Source: Nicotiana tabacum (taxonomy: Eukaryota > Streptophyta > Magnoliopsida > Solanales > Solanaceae). Taken from it: a stretch of 64,000 nt of DNA. Within the stretch, counting starts at the first letter, position 1. Every line of letters starts with the position of its first letter. Below are positions 46,031-57,710 of the stretch, piece by piece. A model generated the notes under the pieces. The model worked only from the letters and a program-made list of their open reading frames with translations. It was not told the DNA's origin and made no database searches. A program made the position numbers and the translations under genes. The stretch spans positions 109,995,157 to 110,059,156 of the forward strand of contig NC_134089.1 of the NCBI RefSeq assembly GCF_000715075.1, written 5' to 3'.

Positions 46031-49000
46031 TGTAATGACCCGACCGATCGTTTGAGCTTTTGCACTTAGCTCACCAATTCTCGGGCATGTCTAGCCCCAT
46101 GTGATGTATTAGAACTTATGTAAATCGTCGGTTTTGATTTTCAGAGTAACCGAAATGAATTTTGAAGAATAGTTCTCAGTTTGAAGCTTAAAATTTAAAA
46201 GATTTGACCAAGATTTGACTTGTTAGTATGTGATCTCGGATTAGAATTTTTATGATTTGGTTAGCTCTGTTAGGTGATTTGGAACTTAGGAGTATGATCG
46301 GAATGTATTTTGGAGGTCCGTAAAAGGTTTAGGCTTGAATTGGAGAAATTGGGATTTTGGCATTTTCTGGTTGATAGGTGAGATTTTGATTTAGGGGTCG
46401 GAATGGAATTCCAGAAGTTGGATTAGGTCTGTTGTGTCATTTGTGACGTGTGTGCAAAATTTCAGGTCATTCGGACGAGGTTTGATAGACTTTTTGATCG
46501 AAAGAGGAATTTGGAAGTTTTTGGAATTCTTAGGCTTGAATCCGATGTGATTTTGGTGTTTTGATGTTGTTTTGAGTGTTTCTAAGGTTGTAACAGGTTT
46601 GAATGATGTTACGGGATATGTTGGCATGTTTGGTTGAGGTACCGAGGGCCTCGGGAGAGTTTCGGGTGGTTAACGGATCAAATTTTGTACTTTGGACTTG
46701 GCAGTTTTGCTGGTTTTTGTTGCAGACATTTTTGTTCATCGCGTTCGCGGAGGTGCATCGCGTTCGCGAAGAGTATTTTGTGTGATGATGATTTTCGTTC
46801 TACTCATTCCCGAGGGGAGATACGCGTTCGCGAAGGGGAACTGGAGGCAAGGGAGGATTTGTGCTCCGCGTTCGCGAAGTTGGAGTCGCGATCGCGAAGG
46901 TCCGTTCAGTGGTGCATCGCGTTTGCGAGATGGTCCTCACGTCCGCGTAGGAGGATCTTTGATCAGTATCAAATTGTGCTACGCGAACGCGAGTGTCTGG
47001 CCGCGTTCGCGAAGGGTTAAACCTGGGCAGTATTAATTTGCCAATCTGCGACCCTTCTTCATTTTTTCACCATTTTTTAACGAGATTGAAGCTTTTGAGA
47101 GGGATTCTTGAGGAAACCAAAGGGTAATCTCTTGGAGTTAAGATTATTGACTTCATAACTCATTTATATGTGATTAAAGTCCTGATTAGTGGTGAAATTT
47201 TGGGAAATATCAGTGCAAAATGGGTAATTAGGGCTTGAGATTAAGAGACCTTAAAATGGGTATTTGAGGGGTCAATTGAACTCCGATTTCAGTGTTCTTG
47301 ATATGTATAGACTCGTGGGAGGATGAGGATCATTTTGACATAAATTTTATCGAGTTCCGAAACATGGGCCCGAGGGCCGGAATTGGCCAATTTCAGAATT
47401 TTTGATGTAAATTGGATATTATCGAGTGGGCTTTGTTCCTTTAGCATATTTTGATGGTATGAATCTGATTTTGGTTAGATTCGGAGCAATTGGAGACTGA
47501 TTCGAGAGGCAAATGCATCGCGGGCTAGAGTTTTGACCGGATCGAGGTAAGTAATGATTGTAAATATCTATCCTGAGGGTATGAAACCCCGAATTTCACA
47601 TCGTTGTGCTATATTGAGGTGACGCACACACTAGATGATGAGCGTGGGGTCGTACACTATTGGGGATTGAGACTTAGTCCATCCCGAATGACTGCTTTAC
47701 TGCGTATTTGATTGGAAATTTTTTGCTATCATCGTGTTTTGGGTTGAATACCATATTTGGGCCTCATGCCAATTGTTTTGGACCCTTAGGGGATTTTTAC
47801 TGCTATTTCCTCATTGTTTTGATTTTATATATATACTCAGTCATGCTATATTCTACTGTTTTCATATCTCGGCCATGTTTACTCTATTTTAATACTTTAA
47901 ATAATATTTTGGGCTGAGCATTATATTTTACTATGCCCGAGTGGCTTTTAGAGATTTCTGACTGAGTAAGGCCGAGGGCCTGTGTTGTGAGGATACTTTT
48001 GTGTCGGGTTGCACGCCGGAGCAGTTATACACTGATTTATGATTATGAGGTCGAGGGCCTGAGTTGTACGCCACAACGTGGCTTGATATGAGGCCGAGAA
48101 CCTATTGATTATGCCACGAGGTGGCTTGATATTACCCTTGGGCCGTAAGGGGCCCCTCCCGGAGTCTGTACACCCCCAGTGAGCGCGGGTACCCTGAGTG
48201 AGTAATATATTGATTATGCCATGAAGTGGCTTGATATTGCGCTTGGGCCGTAAGAGGCCCCTCCCGGAGTCTATACACCCCCAGTGAGCGCGGGTACCCA
48301 GTATGAGATGTGATATAGCCCGAGGGGCTGATGTTGTTCCATGTTCTTGACCGAGGGGTGGTTCTTGATTTATGTTATGCCCGAGAGGCTGATTACGAGT
48401 GTTTGTGAGGTAGCCCGAGGGGCTAGTTTTGTTGATATTATGCTTGAGGGGCGGTTTATGGTACATGTTTTGCCCGAGAGGTTGTTTATGTTTTCATCCT
48501 TTTTACTCACTATTTTATCACTCATTTGAAACTATTGAAAGTTGTTTTAAAAAGTTTTTACGGAAACTGAGCTTGATTTACGAAATAAATGATTTTTGTA
48601 TTGTTTTGGAAAGGTACTGCATTTGCTGTAGTGTTACACTGTGTTTTACGTGTTTTCTTGCTGCTCAGCTTTCATTTACCTTTATTACTTACTAGTTGGA
48701 GTACTCACATTACTCCTTGCACCTTCTGTGTAGATTGAGATATTTCTGAACCCGGTAGCGGGTATTGATTGCTCAGAGGCGGAGTCATCGGAGTTTAGCA
48801 AGGTTGTTGCCCGGGGTTCGTGGCACAGCTTTTCTTCCTCTTGTTTTATTAGATTGTATTTAGTACATTTTCAGACTTTTCGTTGTATTCAGACCTTAGT
48901 AGATGCTCGTGACTTGTGACACCCCGATGTCGAGCTTGTATATTATTTCCGCACTATCCATTTAAACTCATATTATGAAACATTTGTTTAAATTAAAGGC

Positions 49001-49105
49001 TTAAACATGATTCTTATTGATAAATGGTTAATTTGGGAGTTGTATCGGCTGGCCTAGTTTCACGATAGGTGCCATCACGACCGGGTCGGTTTTAGGGTCG
49101 TGACA
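46031..49105 (+). repeat. 3' LTR of C
   Basis: It starts TGTAATGACCCGACC and ends GGGTCGTGACA, 3075 bp. It has a CpG block at 46738-47020 with cleaner gcgttcgcgaag units than in the 5' copy, and GAGGTAAGT at 47544-47552. The terminal inverted repeat TCACGACC / GGTCGTGA is at 49075-49082 and 49096-49103. Confidence 0.9.
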
Positions 49106-49110
49106 ATGCA

Positions 49111-49525
49111 TCTAGCAGTCATTCCGATGCACACCCCCGTTACCCCGAGGCTTAGTGGTGAGCTGCTTTCCGAGTCTGTTCTGCAGCACCCGCAGTTTCT
49201 CTCTTGTATTTACTTTTTGTCTATTTTATTTCAGACAGTAGTATAGGTGTTTTGTGTATATTCTAGTAGTTGCTCATACACTTGTGATACCAGGTCTTGA
49301 AAATATGCTAGTAGATATTTGATGGTTTTTGAGTATCTATATCACTGTTTCTTTATGAGCTTACGCTTACTTTATTATTATTTTCACTTCTTATTTACTT
49401 AATAAATAGAAATCAACTATTTCGAAATTATTAAAAGGAATAGATACATGGCTAATTTCCCATTGGCTTGCCTAGCAGCGACGTTGGGCGCCATCACGGC
49501 CTATAGGAGAAATTGGGTCGTGATA
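49111..49525 (+). repeat. 3' LTR end of D, after insertion C
   Basis: 'tctagcagtcattccgatg' continues the LTR broken at 38721. It ends 'ttgggtcgtgata' at 49525, where the usual terminal ACA has become ATA, a C-to-T change. Confidence 0.85.
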
Positions 49526-49956
49526 ACGTGGATATGTTTTCTTTTGGATAAATCAACATATGAGCACTTTCAAGTAGGATCTTTCATATATATTATTGGT
49601 TGTTCATATTTAATTTGTATTAATGTCGTTATGAAAAAATAATTTAAAAATATAGGTTCTATAACAAATACATATATTGTTAGAGTTTTGTATCTAAATT
49701 CTTGTAATAATTAAAAAAATTCTTGTATTTAAACGAATAGCATTACACTATCATTCAATATATCTTTTATGTCGGTTTTAAATTAAGTCAAAAAGTTATT
49801 TTTTTTATGTTGGAGTACTTCTCTCTAACTTTTACTTATTTTTATTTTGTTCTTTTACCCATTTCTCTTTAACTTTTAGAAAAGATTTTTTTTCTTCTCG
49901 TGTCATATACTGTATCGTAAGCACGTGCCTCGTAAATTAGAAAATTCTTTTCATTT
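49526..49956. other. AT-rich host sequence resuming after D
   Basis: About 430 bp rich in A and T, with no ORF or repeat that I recognise. It is the right-hand continuation of the sequence interrupted at 19041. Confidence 0.55.
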
Positions 49957-50567
49957 CTTGTGGAGCGGGCCGTAAGCCTGGGTAGTATCATGTACCACAC
50001 TCTTATGGGAGCGGGTCGTTCGCCTCGGTAGTATAATATATGCATCTATGGTTCATGTCGCTCGATCCTCGGCAATGTACACGCTATGATGGGATCGGCC
50101 GTTCGCCTTTTCTCAGTATCATATTCTTATAAGACCGGGCAGTTCGCCTCGGCAGTATTGTAAACATTGAAATCGGGCTTATATGTATTATGAGGTATAC
50201 TACAGGCATCGGGTCAGTGAATTTGTAGTTGTTGTGCTTGGAGGAGGTTGCCTTGGGAAAATGAGTGATGCAATGTGTTGTGTTGATGTCATCATGGGTG
50301 CATGATCATGTGTGGGTTCAGCATGTGGAGATTGATACAGTGTTCATATGTGAGAATCATGTCTCATAAAGAAATCGGAGGTTGGGTTTGGTTCTAAGGC
50401 TTATTGACCAAATAAAAGGAAGAAACTTCAGTCTGGCTTGAGCTAATGTGCTCAACTGGGTTGTGGTGGAACGGGTAGGTGCACAAGGTATTGAACAGTA
50501 ATTTTGGGGCAACTCCAGAGTAGTTATTAGCATGTTCGAGAATGAACGTATGTTTAAGTAGGGAGAA
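49957..50567 (+). mobile_element. Element E remnant: LTR scrap and 3' interior
   Basis: 49957-50205 carries three or four copies of the 'gagcgggtcgttcgcctcgg' minisatellite, which is also in LTR1 (opposite strand). It is therefore a piece of the 5' LTR. 50206-50567 is 3' internal sequence ending with the family signature 'cgagaatgaacgtatgttt' and the purine tract gggagaa just before the LTR at 50568. A large deletion has removed the rest of the element between them. Confidence 0.7.
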
Positions 50568-52171
50568 TGTAATGACCCGACCAGTCGTTTTGAGCCCTAG
50601 CGTGTCATTCAGCGATGTGAGGCCTTGAGTAGCTTCACTTCATATATTATAACTTGTGCGTGTGGGTCAGAATTAGATTTTGGGTAGTTCAGAGTTGATT
50701 CGGAAGAAATATTCTAATTTCGGAAGCTTTAAGTTGGAAAAATTGACTAAGGTTTGACTTTGCGAAAACGACTTCGGAATCAAGATTTGAAGGTTCCAAT
50801 AGGTTTGTATGATGATTTCGGACTTGGACGTATGTTCGGGTTGAGTATCAGGTGGTTCGGAAGCATTTCGGCGCTTATTATGGAAGGTTGGCATTTTGAA
50901 GGTTTAAAAATTTCCTAAGTTTTGCTTTGAAGTGGACTTTGGTGTTATCGATGTCCATTTAGGGGTCCGAGCCTTGGAATAGGTTCGTATTGTGATTTGT
51001 GACTTGTACACAAAGTTTGGCGTTATTCCGTAATGTTTTGATATGATTCGGATGCGTTCGTCGAAGTTTGAAAGTTTAAAGGAGGTTTTGATCATCGATT
51101 CGTAATTTTGATGTTGTTTGATGTGATTCTAGGCCTTGAGCAAGTTTGTGCCATGTATTGGGACTTGTTGGTGAGATTGGACGGGGTCCCGGGGAACTCG
51201 GGTGTGTTTTAGAGGGACTACGGGTCATTTCGCCATGTTGAGCTATTATTTTCTGAAGTCTGGTGCGCCCTTGTTCGTGTTCGCAAGGAAAGGGTCGCGT
51301 TCACAAAGGTCTGTGAAGGTATTTGGCCATTTACTAATCGCGTTCGCAATTAGGGGTGCGCGTTCGTGAAGCCTTGGAGGAGGCAGTGCTGCGCGATCGC
51401 GAGTGGGATTATGCGATCGCGTAGAAGGCAAGCATGTGCTGGGCACAAGGAAAATTGTTCTATGCATTCGTGTTCCTGGAGCCGCGTTCGCGAAAGGGCT
51501 GAGGAGTTGGTCACAGCGTTCACGGCCAGTACATCGCGTTCGCGAAAGGGAATTTTTGGATTTGGAGGAGGATGCTCTTCGAGAACACGAGGGTAAGGCC
51601 GCGTTCGCGAAGAAAATCGGACTAGGCAGTGTGGTTTTAAAAACGGGGGTTTGGCTCATTTTCACTTCATTTCTTCCATGGGAGCCAACTTTGGAGCAAT
51701 TTTGGAGCACCATTTTCATTTTCAATCATGAGGTAAGTGATTTTTACAAGTTGTGAGTTAAATATACGAATTTAGGCTTGTAAATTCATGAAAATTTGTG
51801 GAAATTTTAAATTTTTAAGAGAAAACCTAGAAATCGATATTTTTGGAATTTGACCACGAAATTGGACATGGAATTGGGAATAAATTATATATTTATGTTT
51901 GTAATATTATGGGTAATGTTTATCTTCAAAAAAATTCGGAATCCGGGCACGTGGGCCCGAAGGTTGACTTTATTGACTTTTCGAGCGGAGTTGGAAATTA
52001 TTATAATTTGATTAATTATGGGTATTAGAGTATATTTTTATTGGTTTTCACATTGTTTGACTTGTTTTGGATCAACGGGCATTGATTTGAGGTGTTAGAG
52101 AGGCATTTGAGCTGGTTATGAAACTTCAGAGCGAGGTAAGTCTCATGTCTAACCTTGTGAGAGGGAAATTA
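50568..52171 (+). repeat. 3' LTR of E, first half
   Basis: It starts TGTAATGACCCGACCAG and aligns with LTR1. It has a CpG block (51270-51615, gcgttcgcgaa type), GAGGTAAGT at 51730-51738 and 52133-52141, and 'cacgtgggcccgaagg' near 51944. After 'gtgagagggaaatta' LTR1 continues 'ccctgtagg', but here the sequence switches to a C-family LTR. Confidence 0.82.
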
Positions 52172-53716
52172 AGGTCCGGAGTAGATTTAAGCTTGACTTG
52201 ACGAAATTGAAATTTTGGCATTTCTGGTTGATAGGTGAGATTTTGATATATGGGTCGGAATTGAATTCTGAAAGTTGCAGTAGGTTCGTTGTTTCATTTG
52301 GGATGTGTGCAAAATTTCAAGTCATTCGGACGTGGTTTGATAGACTTTTTGATCTAAAGCGGAATTTAGAAGATTTTGGAATTCTTAGGCTTGAATTCGA
52401 TGAGAATTTAGTGTTTTAATGTTGTTTGAGCGTTCCAAAGGTTGGAACAAGTTTGAATGATGTTATGAGATATACTGGCATGTTTGGTTGAGGTCCCAGG
52501 GGCCTCGAGTGAGTTTCGGGTGGTTAAACGGACCATTTCAAGTTGTGAAAAGTTGCAAAAAAATCTGTTGTAGTGTTGTAGACAGCAGTGCTTTGCGTTC
52601 GCGAGTGGGCCCTCGCGTTCGCGAGGGTGTCGCCGCGTTCGCGAAGGGTTAGAGTCAGAAAGCATCGCATTCGCAGGAGAGCAGACACGTTCGCGATGGT
52701 GGAGTTGCTGAGGCATCGCGTTCGCGAGGGTGTCGCCGCGTTCGCGAAGAAGAATTTGAATATCTGGGCAAAATGTTTTAAAAGCTCATTTCCGCGATTT
52801 TGGGCATAAGTTCCTCCATTTTTGGGCGATTTTGAAGCTTTTTGAAGGGTATAGAAGAGGGAATCAAGGGGGAACACCTGGAGGTAAGATTTATGGACTT
52901 TATACTCGATCCTAATGTGTTTTCTACCTAATTAATCATGGAATTTAAGCCTAATATTGAAGAACTAGCGCTTGTAATTGGAGACCTAAAATTAGAGATT
53001 TGAGGGATCATTTGTGGTTGGATTTTGGTGATTTTGATATAAATGAACTCGGGGAGTGATAAGGAGTCTATTGATGTAATTTTTATCCGAATCCGAGACA
53101 TGGGCCCGGGGGTTGGGTTTGACCAATTTCGGGATTTGTGTTGTAATTTTATTTCTTTCAAGTAAGCTTTGTTCCCTTAGCATATTTTGATGGTTTTGCA
53201 TTGATTTTGGTTAGATTTGGAGCATCCGGAGGCCAATTCGAGGGGAAAGGGCATCGCAAACTAAAGTTCGGACCGGATAGAGGTGAGTAATGATCGTAAA
53301 TATTGTCCTGAGGGTATAAAACCCCGGATTTAACATCGTTGTGCTATATTGAGGTGACGCACACGCTAGATGACGAGCGAGGAGTCGTGCACCGTTGGGG
53401 ATTGTGACTTAGTCTATCCCGAATGACTGTTTTACTGCGTATTTGATCGAAAACTATTTGTTATCATCATGTTTTGGGCTGAATGTCATATTTGGGCCTC
53501 GTGCCAAGTATTTTGAACCCTTAGGAGAATTTTTACTGTTATTTCCTCACTGTTTTTTATATATGTACTCAGTCGTGCTATATTCTACTGTTTTCATGAC
53601 TCGACCATGTTTACTCTGTTTTAACACATTAAATGATAGTTTAAATAATATTTTGGGTTGAGCATCATGTTTTACTATTGCCCGAGTGGCTTATGAGATT
53701 ATGACTGAGTAAGGCC
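52172..53716 (+). repeat. C-family LTR fragment, cut at both ends
   Basis: It parallels the C LTR from about 290 bp in ('ggtccgg', 'ttttggcatttctggttgat') to 'gactgagtaaggcc', where F is inserted. It has a CpG block (52595-52745), GGGCGATTTT (52824-52833), donor-like GAGGTAAGA (52879) and GAGGTGAGT (53280), and 'catgggcccgggggt' (53098). The remainder should lie beyond the right end of the window, on the other side of F. Confidence 0.82.
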
Positions 53717-56700
53717 TGTCACACCTCCTTTTTCCTACCCTCGTAGGGCTATAAGGGAGTTTGTCCAATTTAAGTGACAATCGAAACGGGATTATTTTGT
53801 TTAAAATTCAGAGTCGCCACGTGGGATAATTTATGGTGTCCCAAGCCACCGGTTTTAAATCCCGAATCGAAGAAAGATTGACTTTGTTTTAGTCCACGAA
53901 CACAGAAATCCGGGTAAGGAATTCTGTTAACTCGGGAGAAGGTGTTAGGCATTCTCGGGTTCCGTGGTTCAAGTACGGTCGCTCAACTATTATTATTGGC
54001 CTAATTATCTGATTTTAAAACACTTTTAAACCTATGTGCATTTTTAACTTTAAAACCGCTTTTATTAATTTAAGGAATTATTTAAAGGTTATTTAAAACA
54101 CATCGCAAGCCACGCTACATGAAATGCACCCGTGATTCACGACACGTTCTATTTAACCTTGTTGGAAATTAGAATCGGGTCACATAAAATATACACCCGG
54201 ATTTTAGTAATTACAAATCACAACTACGTTACGGGAACCACAGCCATAGCCATGATAATTATTTAATTAACGCACCTGAAGCAAACTACAATATTTATGA
54301 ATATTAACGGCCTAAGCGTGCTCCTAACGATCCAAAATCACATCAATAAGCAAGATCTAAAAAATATACAACTCCAATCGTTACAAAATTTAGTTGAAAT
54401 CGTTACTCAATCCAATATCACTTTGGTCCAATTCACTGTCATTTTAGCCCATACTTATCGTTTTGATACAAATTGCAAACAAATTATTCACTTTCAGAAC
54501 AAATTACTAAGTTGCAATAGTTTTGTAAAAATATCACCTCCCTTTACATGACTAAAACTCATTATGGTTCATAATAAAATCAAACTAGTAGACTAATTTC
54601 AAACAAGACACGGTAAACAAACTAGCAAACAACTCAACATTTTTAGAGGTCTTAAACTAATTTGAAACAAGACACAATAAACAAATCAAACTGATAGGCT
54701 AATTAATCAAAACAACTAAGGCATACTCAACAAAATTGAACAAGAAAAACTCACTCAAAATGTTCAAACAACTATGTAAAGGGAAATGAGATGGACCTCT
54801 ATTACTGTAATTTGTTCTCGAGCCAATAAAATGGATTTCCAGTCGCAATGGTCGCGAGCAGCTACAATTGTTCAGGTGTTATTAAATAGAACCCGACTTG
54901 TCAAACAAAACTTGACCACGAACCGGAGCCTTCGATCGGAACCTTGATAGCAAACCTCGAGCGAACCTCTGTCTTGCTCCGATAACTGTTTTCATGGATA
55001 ATCTGCTACTAAAGCTATGGTGTGTTCATAGTAACCTTTGAAGAACAATGAAGGGATAACGATGGATGGTGTTGAAGGGGTTGTTGTGATGGCGTCGCGG
55101 CTGAGTGAGAGACAGTGACGGGAGGAACTGGAGGGGTCTATTTTCGCTGGTGTGAGGTCGGATCGTTTAGCTGCTGCTTCTCCTTTAATCTCTGTGTGTT
55201 TTTGTTAATGAAGATGGTGAAGAAGCAGAATGGGTGGGAGGGCCTGAATCTTGGATGAAGAGAGATTCCTTTGGTCTCTAGTGTTGAAATGGCTGACTAT
55301 CGAGATGGAGTTTTGCTAGGGTTCTTCTATGTCTGCTTCTTTGTGTGTGAGGAAGATGATACTTAAGGTGTGTCTATATTCAAAATTAGAAATGGTTCTG
55401 TGTGTTGGACCTTCTAGGGTCTTTTTGTTAAGTTTCCATAAGGAAGAAGAGAGCTCCAGGTTGTCTTCTATTGTGTGCTAAAGCTTAAGGCTTTTGATCC
55501 AAGATCCTTATGGAAAACGGCGGATACTGTGTATTCTTTTCCTAGGGTTCGCTCCTTAGGTCTCTATAAAGAAGAAAGGTCTGATGGAGAGTGAGGGTCT
55601 CTCTATTGTGTGTTGCGGCTGATGTAAAGTCTAGGGTCTAGGTTTTTTTTTATTTTTCTTGTATATTATGCTAAAGGGGTGTCTAGGTTTGGTCTTTTGA
55701 GTTAATGGGCTAAGAGATTGATTTAATTGGGCTACAAGCAAGACTAAATTAGTCCAAAAAAAATTAATTCTATTCCCTCCTCCTTTTTGTATGTAAAAAT
55801 AATATAGCAAACAAGATAAACTATTAAAAATACTACTTAATTTTACTTAAGAAAATAACTATTAAAATACACTAACCGTTTAAAATAAACCTATTTTTGG
55901 GTATTTTTTTCAAGATTAAAAATGACTACAAAACTTTAATGAAACTATTTTTTTGTAATTTTTATTTTTTGTGAGAAAATAAAGTAAAAGGGTCAAAACT
56001 AATTAAAATAGCGATATTAGACCTAAACTAAATATTTACATGCTAAAATATAAAAAATCTTGGGGAGGGTAAAAAATCACATGTCTACAGCTGCCCCTCT
56101 TTGATTGGGAACGCGATGAGTTTTCAGATAAAGAATGACTAGACAAGGTTTTTTGACCCGACCCCTATTTAGAGAGACCAAAAGCTAAAAGAAAGGAGAA
56201 TGTGACTGAGCCCCGGTATCTGAGCTACCTATATATCCTTGGCTATAAAGGAATCAGGTCACGTGTAGTTGAGAAGTGAGTGAAATGATGGAGTGTACTG
56301 AGGTGGATAGCCGGCCGAGGTGTCGTTCCGTCGAGGTTCCGGTCCGCGGTCCTGTTATTACATCAAAATCAAAAAATAAAAAAGACTACTAAGCTTGTCA
56401 ACTATGAGTTACAAGATTCTTATATATAAGTTTCCTGAAGCTTGATCTTGAGTCTTGAATGGTTCTTCAAGCAGACTTTGGATTTGAACCTTGACGCTTG
56501 CTAGTTGCAGGTGTTAGTTCATTCTTCTTCAGCTTTTCGAATCAAAACCGGACATAGCATGCTTGTGACTTCAGTCATGTCTTGAGCAGCTCACATCTTT
56601 CATCAAATTCTGCATTTGGATTCACTTCTTGCATTTCTTTTTTTTTATTCTGGATTGTGACTAACTTCCGTTGATCATCTCGGACTGTTGACGCGCATTC

Positions 56701-56740
56701 TTGTCGCGAGATTCTTTTGTTGCTGACTTGAACTGCATTC
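53717..56740 (-). repeat. LTR region of F, conserved terminal part
   Basis: No coding sequence. The first 330 bp are strongly conserved LTR terminus. AT-rich sequence follows to 54800, then a GC-richer stretch (54950-55650) with short runs such as 'gctagggttctt', and the transition 'acagctgcccctctttg' near 56088. Long Ogre LTRs of several kilobases are known, so this fits one LTR. Confidence 0.6.
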
Positions 56741-56757
56741 TAAAGTGAATCTCCTTA

Positions 56758-57710
56758 TTCTCCAGGTGGCGCCTAATTGCCAACATTTGAATTGTATTCC
56801 CATGTTCTCTAAGCGGGCGCCTGATTACCAAGACTTGAATTGTATTCCCTTTGTTACCTTAAATTGTTTTCCTTTGAAACCTGTGATGTCTTCCTTTGAA
56901 ACTTGAACTGCTTTACTTGTTCTCCAGGTTGGTGTCTGATTGCCAAAACTTGAACTGTATTCCCTTGCTCTCTAGGTAGGCGCCTGATCGCCAAAAGTTT
57001 AACTGTATTCCCTTGCTCTCTAGGTGCGCGCCTGATTGCCAAACTTTAACTGTATTCCCTTGCTCTCCAGGTGGGCGCTTGATTGCCGATACTTTCAAAT
57101 GTATCCCTCGAAACATGACTTGTTTCCCTTGTTCTCCAGTTGGGCTCCTGATTGATGAACTTGAATCATCTTCCTTTGAACATTGCTGCTTTCCCTTTGT
57201 TCTCCAGGTGGGTGCTTGATTACCAACATTTGTACTATTTTTCCTTGAGACTTGAACTGCTTCTCCTTGTTCTCCAGGTGGGTGCCTGATTTCCAATACT
57301 TGCACATGTTTTTCATTGAGACTTGAACTGTTTCTCCTTGTTCTCCAGGTGGGCACCTGATTTCCAACACTTGCACTGCTTTTCTTTGAAACTGCTTTCC
57401 TTGAAACTTGAATTGTTTTCCCTTGTTCTCCAAGTGAGGCCTGATTTCCTATACTTGCACTGCTTTTCTTAACTACTTTCCTTGAAACTGCTTTCCCTTG
57501 AAACTTGAACTGTCTTTCCTTGTTCTCCAGGTGGGCGCCTGATTGCTGAACTTGACCTGTTTTCCTTTGAACTGCTTTCCCTTGAAACTTGAACTGTCTC
57601 CTCCTTATTCTCCAGGTGGGCGCCTGATTGCTGAACTTGACCCGTTTTCCCTTAAAACTTGAGTTGTTTTCCTTTGTTCTCCAGGTGGGCGCCTGATTAC
57701 AATAAAACAG
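56758..57710. repeat. Tandem array of about 14 degenerate units in the F LTR region
   Basis: The core is ctccaggtgggcgcctgatt, followed by 'gccaa-acttgaactg' and a linker of 'tttcctttgaaacttgaact' type. Cores start near 56760, 56808, 56918, 56973, 57021, 57065, 57134, 57202, 57272, 57343, 57427, 57525, 57611 and 57678. Spacing is 44-110 bp because the linker itself is duplicated a variable number of times. On the minus strand it is open over long stretches (for example 57773-56913), which reflects the repeat rather than a protein. Confidence 0.85.

Larger units (their letters stand above)
38722..49105 (+). mobile_element. Retrotransposon C, inserted in the 3' LTR of D
   Basis: 10,384 bp, with two 3.07-kb LTRs and a 4.24-kb interior. 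Flanking 5-mers are GTGCA (38717-38721) and ATGCA (49106-49110), a duplication with one transition. The interior has an initiator-Met-type primer site, a zinc-knuckle trace, and protease and RT remnants. I see no RNase H, integrase or chromodomain, so it may be a deletion derivative that needed a helper. LTR identity by eye is about 90% in a 72-bp sample (38881 versus 46193). Confidence 0.9.
19042..49525 (+). mobile_element. Tekay-type chromovirus D, split by insertions B and C
   Basis: The pieces are a 5' LTR part (19042-20996), a gag part (20997-21438), then element B, gag to chromodomain (32201-36369), a 3' LTR part (36370-38721), then element C, and the 3' LTR end (49111-49525). The reading continues exactly across both insertions: V-S-Q-style gag resumes after the tgcga duplication, and the LTR resumes after gtgca/atgca. 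Flanking sequences atgcg (19037-19041) and acgtg (49526-49530) are a plausible decayed target duplication. A deletion removed the end of the 5' LTR, the primer site and the start of gag. Confidence 0.85.

Noticed and set aside
53717..54050. 5' LTR start of a plus-strand element
   Set aside because: TG at the left edge would allow it, but the gag-like ORF is on the minus strand and GGAGGTGTGACA is, to my knowledge, the LTR 3' end of this family.
54950..55650. Protein-coding exons in the GC-richer part of the F LTR
   Set aside because: No frame stays open and no splice pattern is consistent. The stretch is typical of the family LTR.
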